From contig NZ_FOCJ01000002.1 of NCBI RefSeq assembly GCF_900110075.1, positions 1-64,000 of the forward strand: a DNA stretch of 64,000 bases. Direction: 5' to 3'. A program made the position numbers and the translations under genes. This document shows, one piece after another, positions 15,722-24,468 of this stretch (the stretch's first letter is position 1; each line of letters begins with the position of its first letter). Below the pieces are notes generated by a model. That model was given only the letters and a program-made list of their open reading frames with translations. It searched no databases and was not told the DNA's origin. The DNA is from Paenibacillus sp. OV219. Lineage in GTDB: Bacteria > Bacillota > Bacilli > Paenibacillales > Paenibacillaceae.

Positions 15722-16333
15722 ATGAACATCTTTATTACGGGTGCCGGTGGGCATCTCGGACGAGATCTGCTCCGTGTGCTGGGGCCCACGTTTACATGTA
15801 CGGCTTTTAGCTGGCAGGAACTCGACATCTGCGATCTGCGGGCAGTTCAGAAGATGGTTGGTGATGTGAAGCCCGACGTCGTTATCAATGCGATGACTTA
15901 CTCCAATGTGGATCAGGCTGAGGAAGTTGCTGAGGAGGCTTACCGGATCAATGCGCTCGGAGTCAGCAATTTGGCAATTGCCGCGGAGTCAGCCGGTGCG
16001 AAGCTGGTGCATGTCAGTACGGATTATAGATTTGACGGTATTACCAAGGGAGCGCTAAATAACGATATGGAGCGGACCAATCTCAATATCTATGGAAAAT
16101 CGAACCTGCTAGGGGAACAGTTCGTGAAAGCGGTTTGTCCCCGGCATTTCATTGTACGCTCGCTCGCCGGGAATCTGGAGATGATTAAGGCGGTTGACAA
16201 TCAAGTAGGCTCCCCTGCGCTTAGGTTTGACTTAGCGGAGTACATCGGACGGTTAATTACGACGGAGCGGTATGGAACCTACCAGGTTTCCAATAGCGGC
16301 ATTTTCGAACGGACGGGATCTGTGCAAATCTGA
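15722..16333 (+). CDS. degenerate dTDP-4-dehydrorhamnose reductase (RmlD-like)
   Basis: A 203-residue extended-SDR protein; the family is normally about 280 aa. The NAD motif is intact (ITGAGGHLG) and VVINAMTYSNVDQAEE and HVSTDYRFDG are clearly RmlD-like. The catalytic Y-x-x-x-K reads YGKSN, so the lysine is replaced by asparagine. The stretch between the catalytic site and DNQVGSP is shortened and the last about 75 residues are missing. It is probably inactive or has a non-enzymatic role. A CATATCATA box (15627-15635) resembles a SigK -10, but the -35 AC is 2 nt too far. GGAGGAAAGGG precedes ATG 15722. Confidence 0.75.
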   Translation: MNIFITGAGGHLGRDLLRVLGPTFTCTAFSWQELDICDLRAVQKMVGDVKPDVVINAMTYSNVDQAEEVAEEAYRINALGVSNLAIAAESAGAKLVHVSTDYRFDGITKGALNNDMERTNLNIYGKSNLLGEQFVKAVCPRHFIVRSLAGNLEMIKAVDNQVGSPALRFDLAEYIGRLITTERYGTYQVSNSGIFERTGSVQI

Positions 16334-16351
16334 GAGGGGGTGTTCTGTTAG

Positions 16352-17356
16352 ATGAACAGGCCAACGGATTATTATTATTGGATGAAGGATTGGGCCGTCA
16401 GCTCGGGCTACGCTTTATCGGATGTATACTGCGAGGTCGCCATCAATGATCAGTTCCCAACCTTTGTAGCTACGATTCCCCGGGGCAGGGTGTACGGTGA
16501 CAGCGGAACCGTGATTTCTCCTAATAATGTGTTGATTTGGGAAGTCTCCTATGATTGGAGCAATGATCCTCACAAACATCCCATTTTTCTCACTCAAACG
16601 TTACCGCCGGTCGAATATATGCCCGGAAATATTGCTGTCCTAACAAAAATCGGCTCCTCCAACTACTATCACTGGATGTATGACGTCCTACCCCGTATCT
16701 ATCTGCTCTCCTGCAGCAGGATACCTGTAGATAAATACATCGTGTGTCAAGATTTGCAGCCCTTTCAGCATGAAACGCTGGGGATGCTTGGCATTTCGGC
16801 TGATCGTTTGATCTATAGCAATAAGCAATCTCATTTTGAGGCTGAACGGCTAATCGCGCCATCAATCGGCTTCGGACAGAAATGGGTCTATCATTTCTTA
16901 AGAAGTGAATTTCTCCCTCAGGAGCCAAGACCTTCAAGAAGATTGTATATAAGCCGCGGACACTCCCTCGGAAGGACCTTAACGAATGAAGACGAGGTCA
17001 TCCGGGTCTTGCAATCGTATGGGTTTGAGACCGTCTATCCGGAGCACTTGCCGGTAAAGGAACAAATCAAGCTCTTCTCGGAGGCCGCATACGTGATATC
17101 ACCTACCGGAAGCGCGTTGACGAATCTGACCTTCTGCAGCTCGCAGACCAAGGTGCTTGAATTTTTTTCTCCAAATTTTATTGTCCATGATATTAAGCGA
17201 ATATGCGATTACGGAGGGCTGCAGCATGTTGCCTACACGGGAATCGGCTCCCGACCTCCTAGCTATGAAGGGATTCCGTGGTACTGGGCGGGTCTTGACA
17301 ACATATTCGTTTCCATCCCTGACCTTAAGCATCTTTGTAAACAGATGGGCTTATAG
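16352..17356 (+). CDS. family 61 glycosyltransferase (DUF563)
   Basis: A 334-residue enzyme with GT61 marks: NYYHWMYDVLPRIYLL near residue 105, RRLYISRGHSLGR near 195, and FSEAAYVISPTGSALTNLTF near 240. GT61 enzymes transfer pentose or GlcNAc-type sugars in plants and animals; bacterial members are found in surface-glycan clusters. GAGAGGGGG lies about 14 nt upstream. It is 18 bp after the RmlD-like gene and 33 bp before the next GT4, so it is the second gene of a plus-strand operon (15722-20268). Confidence 0.85.
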   Translation: MNRPTDYYYWMKDWAVSSGYALSDVYCEVAINDQFPTFVATIPRGRVYGDSGTVISPNNVLIWEVSYDWSNDPHKHPIFLTQTLPPVEYMPGNIAVLTKIGSSNYYHWMYDVLPRIYLLSCSRIPVDKYIVCQDLQPFQHETLGMLGISADRLIYSNKQSHFEAERLIAPSIGFGQKWVYHFLRSEFLPQEPRPSRRLYISRGHSLGRTLTNEDEVIRVLQSYGFETVYPEHLPVKEQIKLFSEAAYVISPTGSALTNLTFCSSQTKVLEFFSPNFIVHDIKRICDYGGLQHVAYTGIGSRPPSYEGIPWYWAGLDNIFVSIPDLKHLCKQMGL

Positions 17357-17389
17357 AGAATCCGTACCGGAAAGGAAGACAAGAAAGCT

Positions 17390-18637
17390 ATGAAAATACT
17401 CCTAGCCACTTTCTGGGGTCTGCCTCATGTTGGGGGAGTGGATCTCTATATTCGGCAGTTGAAGCTGGGACTTGAACAGCATGGCCACCAGGTGGATATT
17501 TTGTGCCGGTATCCTGATGGAAGCGGATATTCGATCCTAAACAAACGTCGGCATTTGCCGAGAAAATCGATTTATTCCTTAGTGGAGTCGAAGATAAAGA
17601 CGTATTTCAAGGAGAGCCTATCCGGCTTGGATCCGATCATTCAGGATGCCGAGATGGAGCAGTATTGCTATGAGCTGGGGGCGGCTTATTTGGGCGTGGA
17701 TTCTTATGACCTCATCCATGCGCAGGATGTCATCTCCGCACGGGCATTGTTTCGGATTAAGAGGCCGCAAACCGCGCTGGTTACCACGATCCACGGGCAT
17801 TTGGCAGGCGAATGGTTTCTATCTTTGCTCAGACAGGGGGACTTGGAGAACCCGGAACGCAAGGAGCGGCTGTGGCAATATGCGGTGCTGCGTGAACAGC
17901 TTGGATTGAATAGCGCAGATGCCGCTACTTTGCCGACACAGTGGATGAAACGGATGTTGGCCCACGAATTTGCCATTCCCATGGATAAGTTAACTGTCGT
18001 TCCTAACGGTATTGATATTAGAGGATTCACGGAACAGCTGCATGGCGGAAGCGATATGCATTCTTCTTCTGGGAAGAAGGTCATCATTTGTCCGGCACGC
18101 TTTGATGTAATCAAAGGGCATAAGTATCTCATACGGGCGCTCGCCAAATTAAGACGGGAGAGAGACGACTGGGTATGCTGGCTAGTTGGCAGCGGCGGGC
18201 TGGAATTCAATTTGCGCGAGCTCGTGAAGCTGCATGGTATCGAGGCAGACGTCGCGTTTCTGGGGACGCGCAGAGATGTGCCGGCACTGCTCAAGCAATC
18301 TGATATATTTGTCCTTCCGAGCTTGCAGGATAATCATCCGTACGCGGTCATGGAAGCGCAAGTGGCTGGCAAAGCTGTCATCGTGTCCGATGCAGGAGGC
18401 ATGCCCGAAATGGTCGCTCACGGAGAAACGGGTTTGGTATTTCCGGTAGGCAATGACGAGCAGCTTTATCAATATTTGCGTTCGCTCTTGAGCGATGAAC
18501 AGCTGCGCCATCATCTCTCTTCGCAGGCGAGGCATGTCAGTAACGAACGATGGTCGCTGGAGGTCATGATGTCCAGGATGGATGCGGTATACGAGATGGC
18601 GCTTGCGGCTAGCCGGCATCAGGAGTGGAGCTCATGA
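17390..18637 (+). CDS. family 4 glycosyltransferase
   Basis: A 415-residue GT-B enzyme. The N-terminal half opens ILLATFWGLPHVGGVDLYIR (acceptor side). The donor side shows VPNGIDIRGF, ICPARFDVIKGHKYLIRAL and DNHPYAVMEAQVAGKAVIVS followed by GGMPEMV, which holds the E-x7-E type residues. It is closely similar to the minus-strand gene at 20718-21950, and the two flank another GT4 gene in opposite orientation. Its TGA overlaps the ATG of the next gene (ATGA), indicating coupled translation. Confidence 0.88.
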   Translation: MKILLATFWGLPHVGGVDLYIRQLKLGLEQHGHQVDILCRYPDGSGYSILNKRRHLPRKSIYSLVESKIKTYFKESLSGLDPIIQDAEMEQYCYELGAAYLGVDSYDLIHAQDVISARALFRIKRPQTALVTTIHGHLAGEWFLSLLRQGDLENPERKERLWQYAVLREQLGLNSADAATLPTQWMKRMLAHEFAIPMDKLTVVPNGIDIRGFTEQLHGGSDMHSSSGKKVIICPARFDVIKGHKYLIRALAKLRRERDDWVCWLVGSGGLEFNLRELVKLHGIEADVAFLGTRRDVPALLKQSDIFVLPSLQDNHPYAVMEAQVAGKAVIVSDAGGMPEMVAHGETGLVFPVGNDEQLYQYLRSLLSDEQLRHHLSSQARHVSNERWSLEVMMSRMDAVYEMALAASRHQEWSS

Positions 18638-20268
18638 GCGGGAAAACGGCGGATGCGAATAGAGTCGGGTGGCGTAGGCGTAAGCACAGAAAGAAATTCG
18701 CAAAAAAGAAACGTTACTCAATTCCTGCTCCTCTAGGACAAGAAGCCGGATCAACCCGCTTGAAGGTTATGCTATTCTCGCACATCTGCGGCGGGCGATT
18801 CATTACCGGCGCGGAGAAATATTTGTCTTTGCTGGCAAAGGAGCTGTCTCCTCACGCGGATTGCACCTTGGTCGTGCCTGAGGACGGTATCTTGAAGAGG
18901 GAAGCGGAGACAAACGGGATCCGAACTGTGATCGAACCATTCTTTTTACTATGGTCAATCTATCGTCCCGATGGAGAGCTTGAGCGGACGGAAGCCTCCA
19001 TCTTAGCCGAAGGAAAGCATGCAATGCTCATTCAATTGCTGCAGCTTTACAGACCTGACATCGTCATTGTGAACAGCTGCGTGAATGCGCTGCCCGCCAT
19101 GGCAGCCAAGTCGCTAGGTATACCTGTTGTTTGGCTGATGATGGAGAAGATTCATGAGCATTCTGCAGCCCAGCAATCCGCTCATATGATAAATCGGTAT
19201 TCCGACCTTATCGTAGGGGTCTCCAATCATTCACTCATCCTGTTCCGAGAATTCGTGCCGGATGGGAAGCTTATGCTTCTTCCCCCGTCCTCCTCGGTTT
19301 GTGAGTCCAGCTCGTTGCCGCAAGCGAATGAGGAGTTAAAGAAGAGATTCCGATTCCCTGATCACAAGCATCTGATTGGTTATATTTCGGCAGGCGTGCA
19401 GCGGGAGAAAGGATTGGAGCATTTTCTGCTCATGGCCTTACAGCTTTGCGCTGAGCAGCAGGACCTTTGTTTCATAGGTATCGCAAGTCCTGCCGGCGAT
19501 GCCGATTATGAACGTTACTGCCGATCACTGGTGGAACAGTCGGAATTCCGAGATCGCTTCCGGTTGTTGGGATTCCAGCCCGACATCGAGAGCATGTACC
19601 CTTTAATGGATGTAGTTGTCGTTCCGAGTTTAATCGATGAAGGCTTCGGCATGATCGCTCTGGAGGCTTTGTTATTCGGAATAAAGACGGTTGTCTATCG
19701 TTCAGGAGGGTTGGAAGAAGTTTTAACGGCGGCAGGCCAGGAGAGCATGCTTGTTGATAAGGGAGATATCGGTGGGCTAGCCGCCAAAGTAAAAGAAGGG
19801 CTTCTTACGCAGCCCGCAGATGTGGATGTCGACCTTGTGACACGGATCTTCGGAATGCAAGCCTATCGGGTCAGATTAGCCTCTTTCTTGAGCATGCTCG
19901 GTCTGTTGGCGGCGAGGGCTAATATGCAAAGAGCTGCCGCACATATAAGGCCTTTGAAGACAGGCCGATTATATCGGGGCAATCTAACCCCGTCTGTCTA
20001 TCTGCTGGAGCTGGGAAGGAAACGGCCTTTCACTTCGCCGGAGGCCTTCAGGCGCTACGGCTTCCGGCTATCCGATGTATATGTTGTGCCTGAGCGAAGT
20101 CTCTACGCATACCCCGTCGGGACGGAAATCCGGCAAGACCGACTATCCTATCCCCCTTTGGGCCGTGTAATAAGGAAGAAGCGAGGGAAGAGAAGGGGGA
20201 AAAAGATTCACAATGGGAAACCTGCACGAAGATTCAAAACGCGCAAAAGGCTGCGAAGATCCGTCTAA
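18634..20268 (+). CDS. family 4 glycosyltransferase with basic N-terminus and surface-type C-terminal repeat
   Basis: A 544-residue protein. Residues 1-35 are highly basic (RRRKHRKKFAKKKR). The GT4 core follows with GRFITGAEKYLSLLAKEL, GYISAGVQREKGLEHFLLM and VVVPSLIDEGFGMIALEALL. After residue 440 comes an unusual tail. It contains a repeat-like unit (SVYLLELGRKRPF, FRRYGF, DVYVV, YPVGTEI) resembling units in Gram-positive surface proteins, and ends in a basic Arg/Lys tract. ATG 18634 overlaps the upstream stop; AGGAG lies 8 nt before it. It is the last gene of the operon. The basic ends may hold it to nucleic acid, membrane or spore material (inference). Confidence 0.82.
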   Translation: MSGKTADANRVGWRRRKHRKKFAKKKRYSIPAPLGQEAGSTRLKVMLFSHICGGRFITGAEKYLSLLAKELSPHADCTLVVPEDGILKREAETNGIRTVIEPFFLLWSIYRPDGELERTEASILAEGKHAMLIQLLQLYRPDIVIVNSCVNALPAMAAKSLGIPVVWLMMEKIHEHSAAQQSAHMINRYSDLIVGVSNHSLILFREFVPDGKLMLLPPSSSVCESSSLPQANEELKKRFRFPDHKHLIGYISAGVQREKGLEHFLLMALQLCAEQQDLCFIGIASPAGDADYERYCRSLVEQSEFRDRFRLLGFQPDIESMYPLMDVVVVPSLIDEGFGMIALEALLFGIKTVVYRSGGLEEVLTAAGQESMLVDKGDIGGLAAKVKEGLLTQPADVDVDLVTRIFGMQAYRVRLASFLSMLGLLAARANMQRAAAHIRPLKTGRLYRGNLTPSVYLLELGRKRPFTSPEAFRRYGFRLSDVYVVPERSLYAYPVGTEIRQDRLSYPPLGRVIRKKRGKRRGKKIHNGKPARRFKTRKRLRRSV

Positions 20269-20397
20269 TCTTGCACCCTCCTATTACTAGGGGGGCGCCA
20301 GGACGATTGATGATGCAGGATGGACAAGCCTCTGAAATAAAAACTGACCGGTTCCGAATCGTACGCGAGGAGCGCACCCGGGACCGATCAGGGAGAT

Positions 20398-20712
20398 TTA
20401 GAGACTGGGAGAATACTGTTTCATATGATGCACGAAATCGATATCAGGCGCCAGGTAAGACGGGGGGAGTTCGGCAGCGATACGATCCCAAATCCGGCGT
20501 TCCACTTTTAAACGAATCGTTCGGTGTGGCGTGAGAAAGAAACGATTATATCTGTTAGCGGAGACGAGGGAGACGAAGCGGTGCTTCCTCCTCAGCTTCT
20601 TCTTTCCTAGACGCAAGGTACGCTGGTTTTTCCTGCTCTTGCTCTTACGTCGTCGTCCTCGAGGTACTCTTTTATTCGATATCCCGAGTTTTAATTTTTT
20701 CCGCTCGGCCAT
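20398..20712 (-). CDS. small highly basic protein, unknown
   Basis: A 104-residue protein with the first half almost all Lys/Arg (NKRVPRGRRRKSKSRKNQR and similar), then a more normal tail (RIWDRIAAELPPSYLAPDID). ATG 20712 has GGAGGT 7 nt upstream, placed across the stop of the GT4 gene at 20718, so it is translated in the same minus operon. The basic tract recalls the tail of the GT4 at 18634. It has no known family that I can name; a nucleic-acid or polyanion-binding spore component is a guess. Confidence 0.6.
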   Translation of the reverse strand: MAERKKLKLGISNKRVPRGRRRKSKSRKNQRTLRLGKKKLRRKHRFVSLVSANRYNRFFLTPHRTIRLKVERRIWDRIAAELPPSYLAPDIDFVHHMKQYSPSL

Positions 20713-20717
20713 GAAGG

Positions 20718-21950
20718 TTACCTCCATCTCTTTTGGAGTGCTCTTTCGTAGATCGCTAATATTCTCTCGGTCATCGCTGGAAGAGACCAGTGCTGCAGAC
20801 CAAATGCTTTTGACTGTTCCCCGAGCCGGCGCCTAAGATCGTCTTCGCTGAGAACCGCAAGGAGGTTGCCATATAGATCCTGATCGTTCCCTGCAGGAAA
20901 GATCAGACCGGTTTTCTCATGCGCCACCATTTCCGGTATGCCGCCGGCATTGGAAACGACCACCGCTTTCCCGGCAACATGAGCTTCCATAATGGCGTAG
21001 GGGTGATTATCCTGCAAGCTCGGAAGCACGAAAATATCCGACTTATTCAAGAGAGCCGGAATGTCCTCGCGGTTTCCCAGGAATACGACTTCGTTATGAA
21101 GTCCGTAGGCTGCAGCTTGCTCTCGTATCCTTCCTTCCAATTGCCCATTCCCCGCCAGCCAGCACACCCAATCGTTTCTGGCCTGCTTTAAGCGGACTAG
21201 TGCCCGTAGTAAATGGAAATGTCCTTTGACCGGGTCGAAGCGGGCTGAGCATAGAATGACTTTCTTTCCGCCGGCGTCGGGCATAGTGGCAGGTGCATTC
21301 ATTTTAAGCAAAAACTCCTCAATATCCATTCCGTTCGGGACCGTTGTCATCCGATCATCCGGGACGCGAAAGTCCCGGGTCATGATCTCTTTAAGCCACT
21401 CCGTCGGCATTATAGTTTCATGGTTCTGCATAATACCGAAGTGCTCGATTAGACCGTAGTAATACCAGAGCGGAGTTTTACGAAAAACGTCGTTCGCAAC
21501 GCCATCCGCTTGATGTCTGGCAAGGCTTTCGGTCGAGAGGCATCCGTGGATCGTAGAAACGAGTGCTGTATGCGCGTGGCGGATCCGAGCGAATGCCCTG
21601 GCGGAAATGACGTCCTGCGTATGGATAATGTCATAGGTTGCGGGGCGGAAATAAGCTGCGGCAGCCTCAAAGCAATATTTATCGATTTCCATAGATTCGA
21701 CTTCGTGATCAAGCCCGGGGAGGTGGTTCGCGAAGTAAGTATCTGCTTTGGCCGAGATCATGGGCCGAATGCTGCTTTTAGCCAAACCCCAGCCCCTGTT
21801 TAGAATATGAAAACCGGTGTCATCAGGCATTCTGCAGAAGATATCCACTTCATGTCCCCATGCTTCCAATCCCCTCTTCAGCTGCAGCACATATTTCTCC
21901 AATCCTCCCACAGAAGGAAGCCCCCAATAGGTGGCAAGCAGAATGCGCAT
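20718..21950 (-). CDS. family 4 glycosyltransferase, paralogue of the 17390 gene
   Basis: A 410-residue GT-B enzyme starting ILLATYWGLPSVGGLEKYVL. It has VPNGMDIEEF, LCSARFDPVKGHFHLLRALV and DNHPYAIMEAHVAGKAVVVS. It aligns end to end with the GT4 at 17390-18637, so the two are paralogues in opposite orientation. It is the first gene of a minus operon with the small basic gene. It is divergent from the UDP-sugar dehydrogenase gene; the region between 21951 and 22152 holds both promoters. Confidence 0.88.
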   Translation of the reverse strand: MRILLATYWGLPSVGGLEKYVLQLKRGLEAWGHEVDIFCRMPDDTGFHILNRGWGLAKSSIRPMISAKADTYFANHLPGLDHEVESMEIDKYCFEAAAAYFRPATYDIIHTQDVISARAFARIRHAHTALVSTIHGCLSTESLARHQADGVANDVFRKTPLWYYYGLIEHFGIMQNHETIMPTEWLKEIMTRDFRVPDDRMTTVPNGMDIEEFLLKMNAPATMPDAGGKKVILCSARFDPVKGHFHLLRALVRLKQARNDWVCWLAGNGQLEGRIREQAAAYGLHNEVVFLGNREDIPALLNKSDIFVLPSLQDNHPYAIMEAHVAGKAVVVSNAGGIPEMVAHEKTGLIFPAGNDQDLYGNLLAVLSEDDLRRRLGEQSKAFGLQHWSLPAMTERILAIYERALQKRWR

Positions 21951-22152
21951 AGGTAACCTGCCTTTCTGGTCTCAAGTCCTTACATGTGTATGTGTCATCT
22001 TGGCTTTCCGAAAGGGACAAAAACCCGTTTTCAAAAATATTAGACCTGGGACAATTTCCTATTTTCATAAAGAGAGGCAGCTATCTAGCGCTTTGCTAGT
22101 TCAAGATGCGTACGATGATGGCAGGAGTATTCTAGCTGGGAGGGACTTATTC

Positions 22153-23430
22153 ATGCAGCCTAATGAACGCTATAAGATCGCCATCATCGGGCTCGGATAC
22201 GTTGGGCTGCCGCTGGCCAGGCTTTTTTTGGAAAAAGGCCACGCCGTCATAGGCGTTGATACAGATCAGAGTAAAATCAAGCAGCTTCAGATGATGCAGC
22301 CCTACTTATCCGATTTAACCCGCAAAGAACTCAAAGAAATGTTTGGCGGCGGTCGTTTTCATGTAGGCGTTTCATACGAAGCCATTGCTGAGGCTGACTG
22401 TATCATTCTCTGCGTGCCGACTCCGACCAATGAAGCGGCGATGCCCGACTTGTCCTTTGTGTTTCAAGCCATGAGACAGGCGGTACCCCATTTGCGTCCG
22501 GGACATTTATTGGTATTGGAAAGCTCCACCTATCCAGGCACGACGGAGGAGGAGCTGAAACCATTCATTGAACAGCGAGGGTTTCGGGTCGGATTCGATG
22601 TATTCCTGGCATATTCACCGGAACGAATCGACCCTGGCCAGAAGCAATCAGTTTTACAATCGATTCCCAAAGTGGTCGGAGGCGTAACTGCCGCCTGCAC
22701 CCAGTACGCGGCGCGGATTTATGGAAAGGTCTTTGATGAAGTGGTCACCGTTTCTAATGCAAGAACGGCGGAGATGACGAAGCTGGTTGAAAACTGTCAG
22801 CGTTTCGTGAATATCTCATTTATGAACGATTTGGTTAAGTTATGCGAGGCCATGGAGATCAGCATTTGGGAGGTTATTAGAGCAGCGCGTACCAAGCCTT
22901 ATGGCTTCATGCCGTATTACCCTGGACCAGGGGTAGGAGGACACTGCATTCCCGTTGATCCGATGTATTTGCTATGGAAGGCAAAGCAATTTAACATCTC
23001 TCTGCCTTTCATCGAGTTAAGTCATCAAGTGAATGAAGAAATGCCAGGTTATATCATGGACCGGACTGCGAAGAGCCTTTACCCGCTTACGCTGGACCAG
23101 AGCAGCATTATGGTGGTTGGCGTAACGTACAAGAAAGATGTCAACGACCTGCGCGAATCCATGGCATTGAAAGTGTTTGAGCTGCTGATGAAGCAGGGGG
23201 CCCAAATGAGCTTCTACGACCCGTATATAGCCGATCTTCAAATAGCGGGAACAACATTTGTACGGACTCCGCTTACGATTCGAAATGTGAAGCGGAAGGA
23301 CTGTCTGCTGATTCTAACGGATCATTCATCGATTCGATACGATGAGCTCGCCAAGCGCGCCAAGTTAATCGTGGATACGCGAAATGCGACGGAAGGCGTG
23401 AGAGACAAATCGAGAATCGTCTTACTCTGA
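22153..23430 (+). CDS. UDP-glucose/GDP-mannose-type nucleotide sugar dehydrogenase
   Basis: A 425-residue enzyme. It shows the NAD motif IAIIGLGYVGLPLARLF, CVPTPTNEAAMPDLS, ESSTYPGTTEEELKP, LAYSPERIDPG and the active-site cysteine in GPGVGGHCIPVDPMYLL, followed by GVTYKKDVNDLRES. These are closest to the UDP-GlcNAc/ManNAc 6-dehydrogenase (WbpA/WecC) branch, which makes a UDP-uronic acid by two oxidations. ATG 22153 follows GGGAGGG by about 8 nt; the upstream open frame has no support. It starts a seven-gene plus operon (22153-28993). Confidence 0.9.
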   Translation: MQPNERYKIAIIGLGYVGLPLARLFLEKGHAVIGVDTDQSKIKQLQMMQPYLSDLTRKELKEMFGGGRFHVGVSYEAIAEADCIILCVPTPTNEAAMPDLSFVFQAMRQAVPHLRPGHLLVLESSTYPGTTEEELKPFIEQRGFRVGFDVFLAYSPERIDPGQKQSVLQSIPKVVGGVTAACTQYAARIYGKVFDEVVTVSNARTAEMTKLVENCQRFVNISFMNDLVKLCEAMEISIWEVIRAARTKPYGFMPYYPGPGVGGHCIPVDPMYLLWKAKQFNISLPFIELSHQVNEEMPGYIMDRTAKSLYPLTLDQSSIMVVGVTYKKDVNDLRESMALKVFELLMKQGAQMSFYDPYIADLQIAGTTFVRTPLTIRNVKRKDCLLILTDHSSIRYDELAKRAKLIVDTRNATEGVRDKSRIVLL

Positions 23431-23457
23431 AGCGGAGTCGGGAGGGGATTTCCAACC

Positions 23458-24426
23458 ATGAATATTCTTGTAACCGGAGGTGCGGGGTTCATAGGATCCC
23501 ATCTGGTGCAGGCTTTGCTGCTGCAGGGACACAAGGTTATCACGCTTGATGATCTGTCATCGGGCAGGGAGTCGTTTCTGCAGGAAGTACTTTCTCATGA
23601 GAACCATACCTTTATCCAGGGGTCCGTTCTGAATCGCCGCTTGATTAAGCAATGTATAGATCAAGTGGAAGCCGTGTTCCATTTGGCGGCAACGCTAGGC
23701 GTGAAGAATACGGTAGAAGACCCCATTAAGGTCATAGAAGGAAATATAGACGGAACGAGGCATGTCTTAGAGTTGGCCTTTAAAAGAGGGATCAAGGTTG
23801 TTTTTGCTTCTACGTCGGAAATATACGGCAAGAATACAAGTCTCCCGTTCTCGGAAATCTCGGATCGGGTGTATGGAGCTCCGTCCATCCATCGGTGGTG
23901 CTATGCGACGGCCAAATCCATTGACGAGCACTTATGCTTTGCTTACGCCGATAAGGGATTGCCCGTCACCGTACTTCGATACTTTAACGCTTATGGCCCC
24001 AGGCAAACGAATTCGCAGTACGGAATGGTCGTCCCTAGGTTCATTCATGCGGCACTTAGAGGAGAGCCTCTCCTCGTCTATGGAGACGGATCGCAATCCC
24101 GCTGCTTCACTTATGTGGACGATATGGTGAGAGGCACCATAAGCGCTCTGAGCCGGCAGGCGGATGGGCTCGCATTCAATATCGGATCGAATCGACCGAC
24201 CACGGTGCTCCGATTAGCACGCATGATCGTAAAAATGACGGACTCGGATTCAATGCTTCAATTCATGTCGTATGACGAAGCCTATGGAAAGGGCTTCGAA
24301 GACATGCCGGCCCGGATCCCTGATTTAACACGTTCAGGCTCTGTTTTGGGATTCTCTTCGTTCGTCTCCTTGGAAGAGGGGCTCGAGCGGACGATTCGCT
24401 GGTCCCAAGGGCATGGAAGCGAATAA
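23458..24426 (+). CDS. NAD-dependent nucleotide-sugar epimerase/decarboxylase (extended SDR)
   Basis: A 322-residue protein: ILVTGGAGFIGSHLVQALL, VFHLAATLGVKNTVEDP, the catalytic Y-x-x-x-K as YATAKSIDE, and LRYFNAYGPRQ. The layout suits UDP-glucuronate decarboxylase or epimerase-type enzymes working on the product of the preceding dehydrogenase (27 bp upstream). Which of these reactions it performs cannot be decided by eye. GGAGGGG lies 11 nt before the ATG. Confidence 0.85.
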   Translation: MNILVTGGAGFIGSHLVQALLLQGHKVITLDDLSSGRESFLQEVLSHENHTFIQGSVLNRRLIKQCIDQVEAVFHLAATLGVKNTVEDPIKVIEGNIDGTRHVLELAFKRGIKVVFASTSEIYGKNTSLPFSEISDRVYGAPSIHRWCYATAKSIDEHLCFAYADKGLPVTVLRYFNAYGPRQTNSQYGMVVPRFIHAALRGEPLLVYGDGSQSRCFTYVDDMVRGTISALSRQADGLAFNIGSNRPTTVLRLARMIVKMTDSDSMLQFMSYDEAYGKGFEDMPARIPDLTRSGSVLGFSSFVSLEEGLERTIRWSQGHGSE

Positions 24427-24468
24427 CCATCACAAGCTGTCTGTCCTAAGGGAGGTTTAAATGCAGCC

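Noticed and set aside
20271-20534. Plus-strand 87-aa open frame after the GT4 gene
   Set aside because: No ribosome site, odd composition, and half of it is antisense to the better supported basic gene at 20398-20712.
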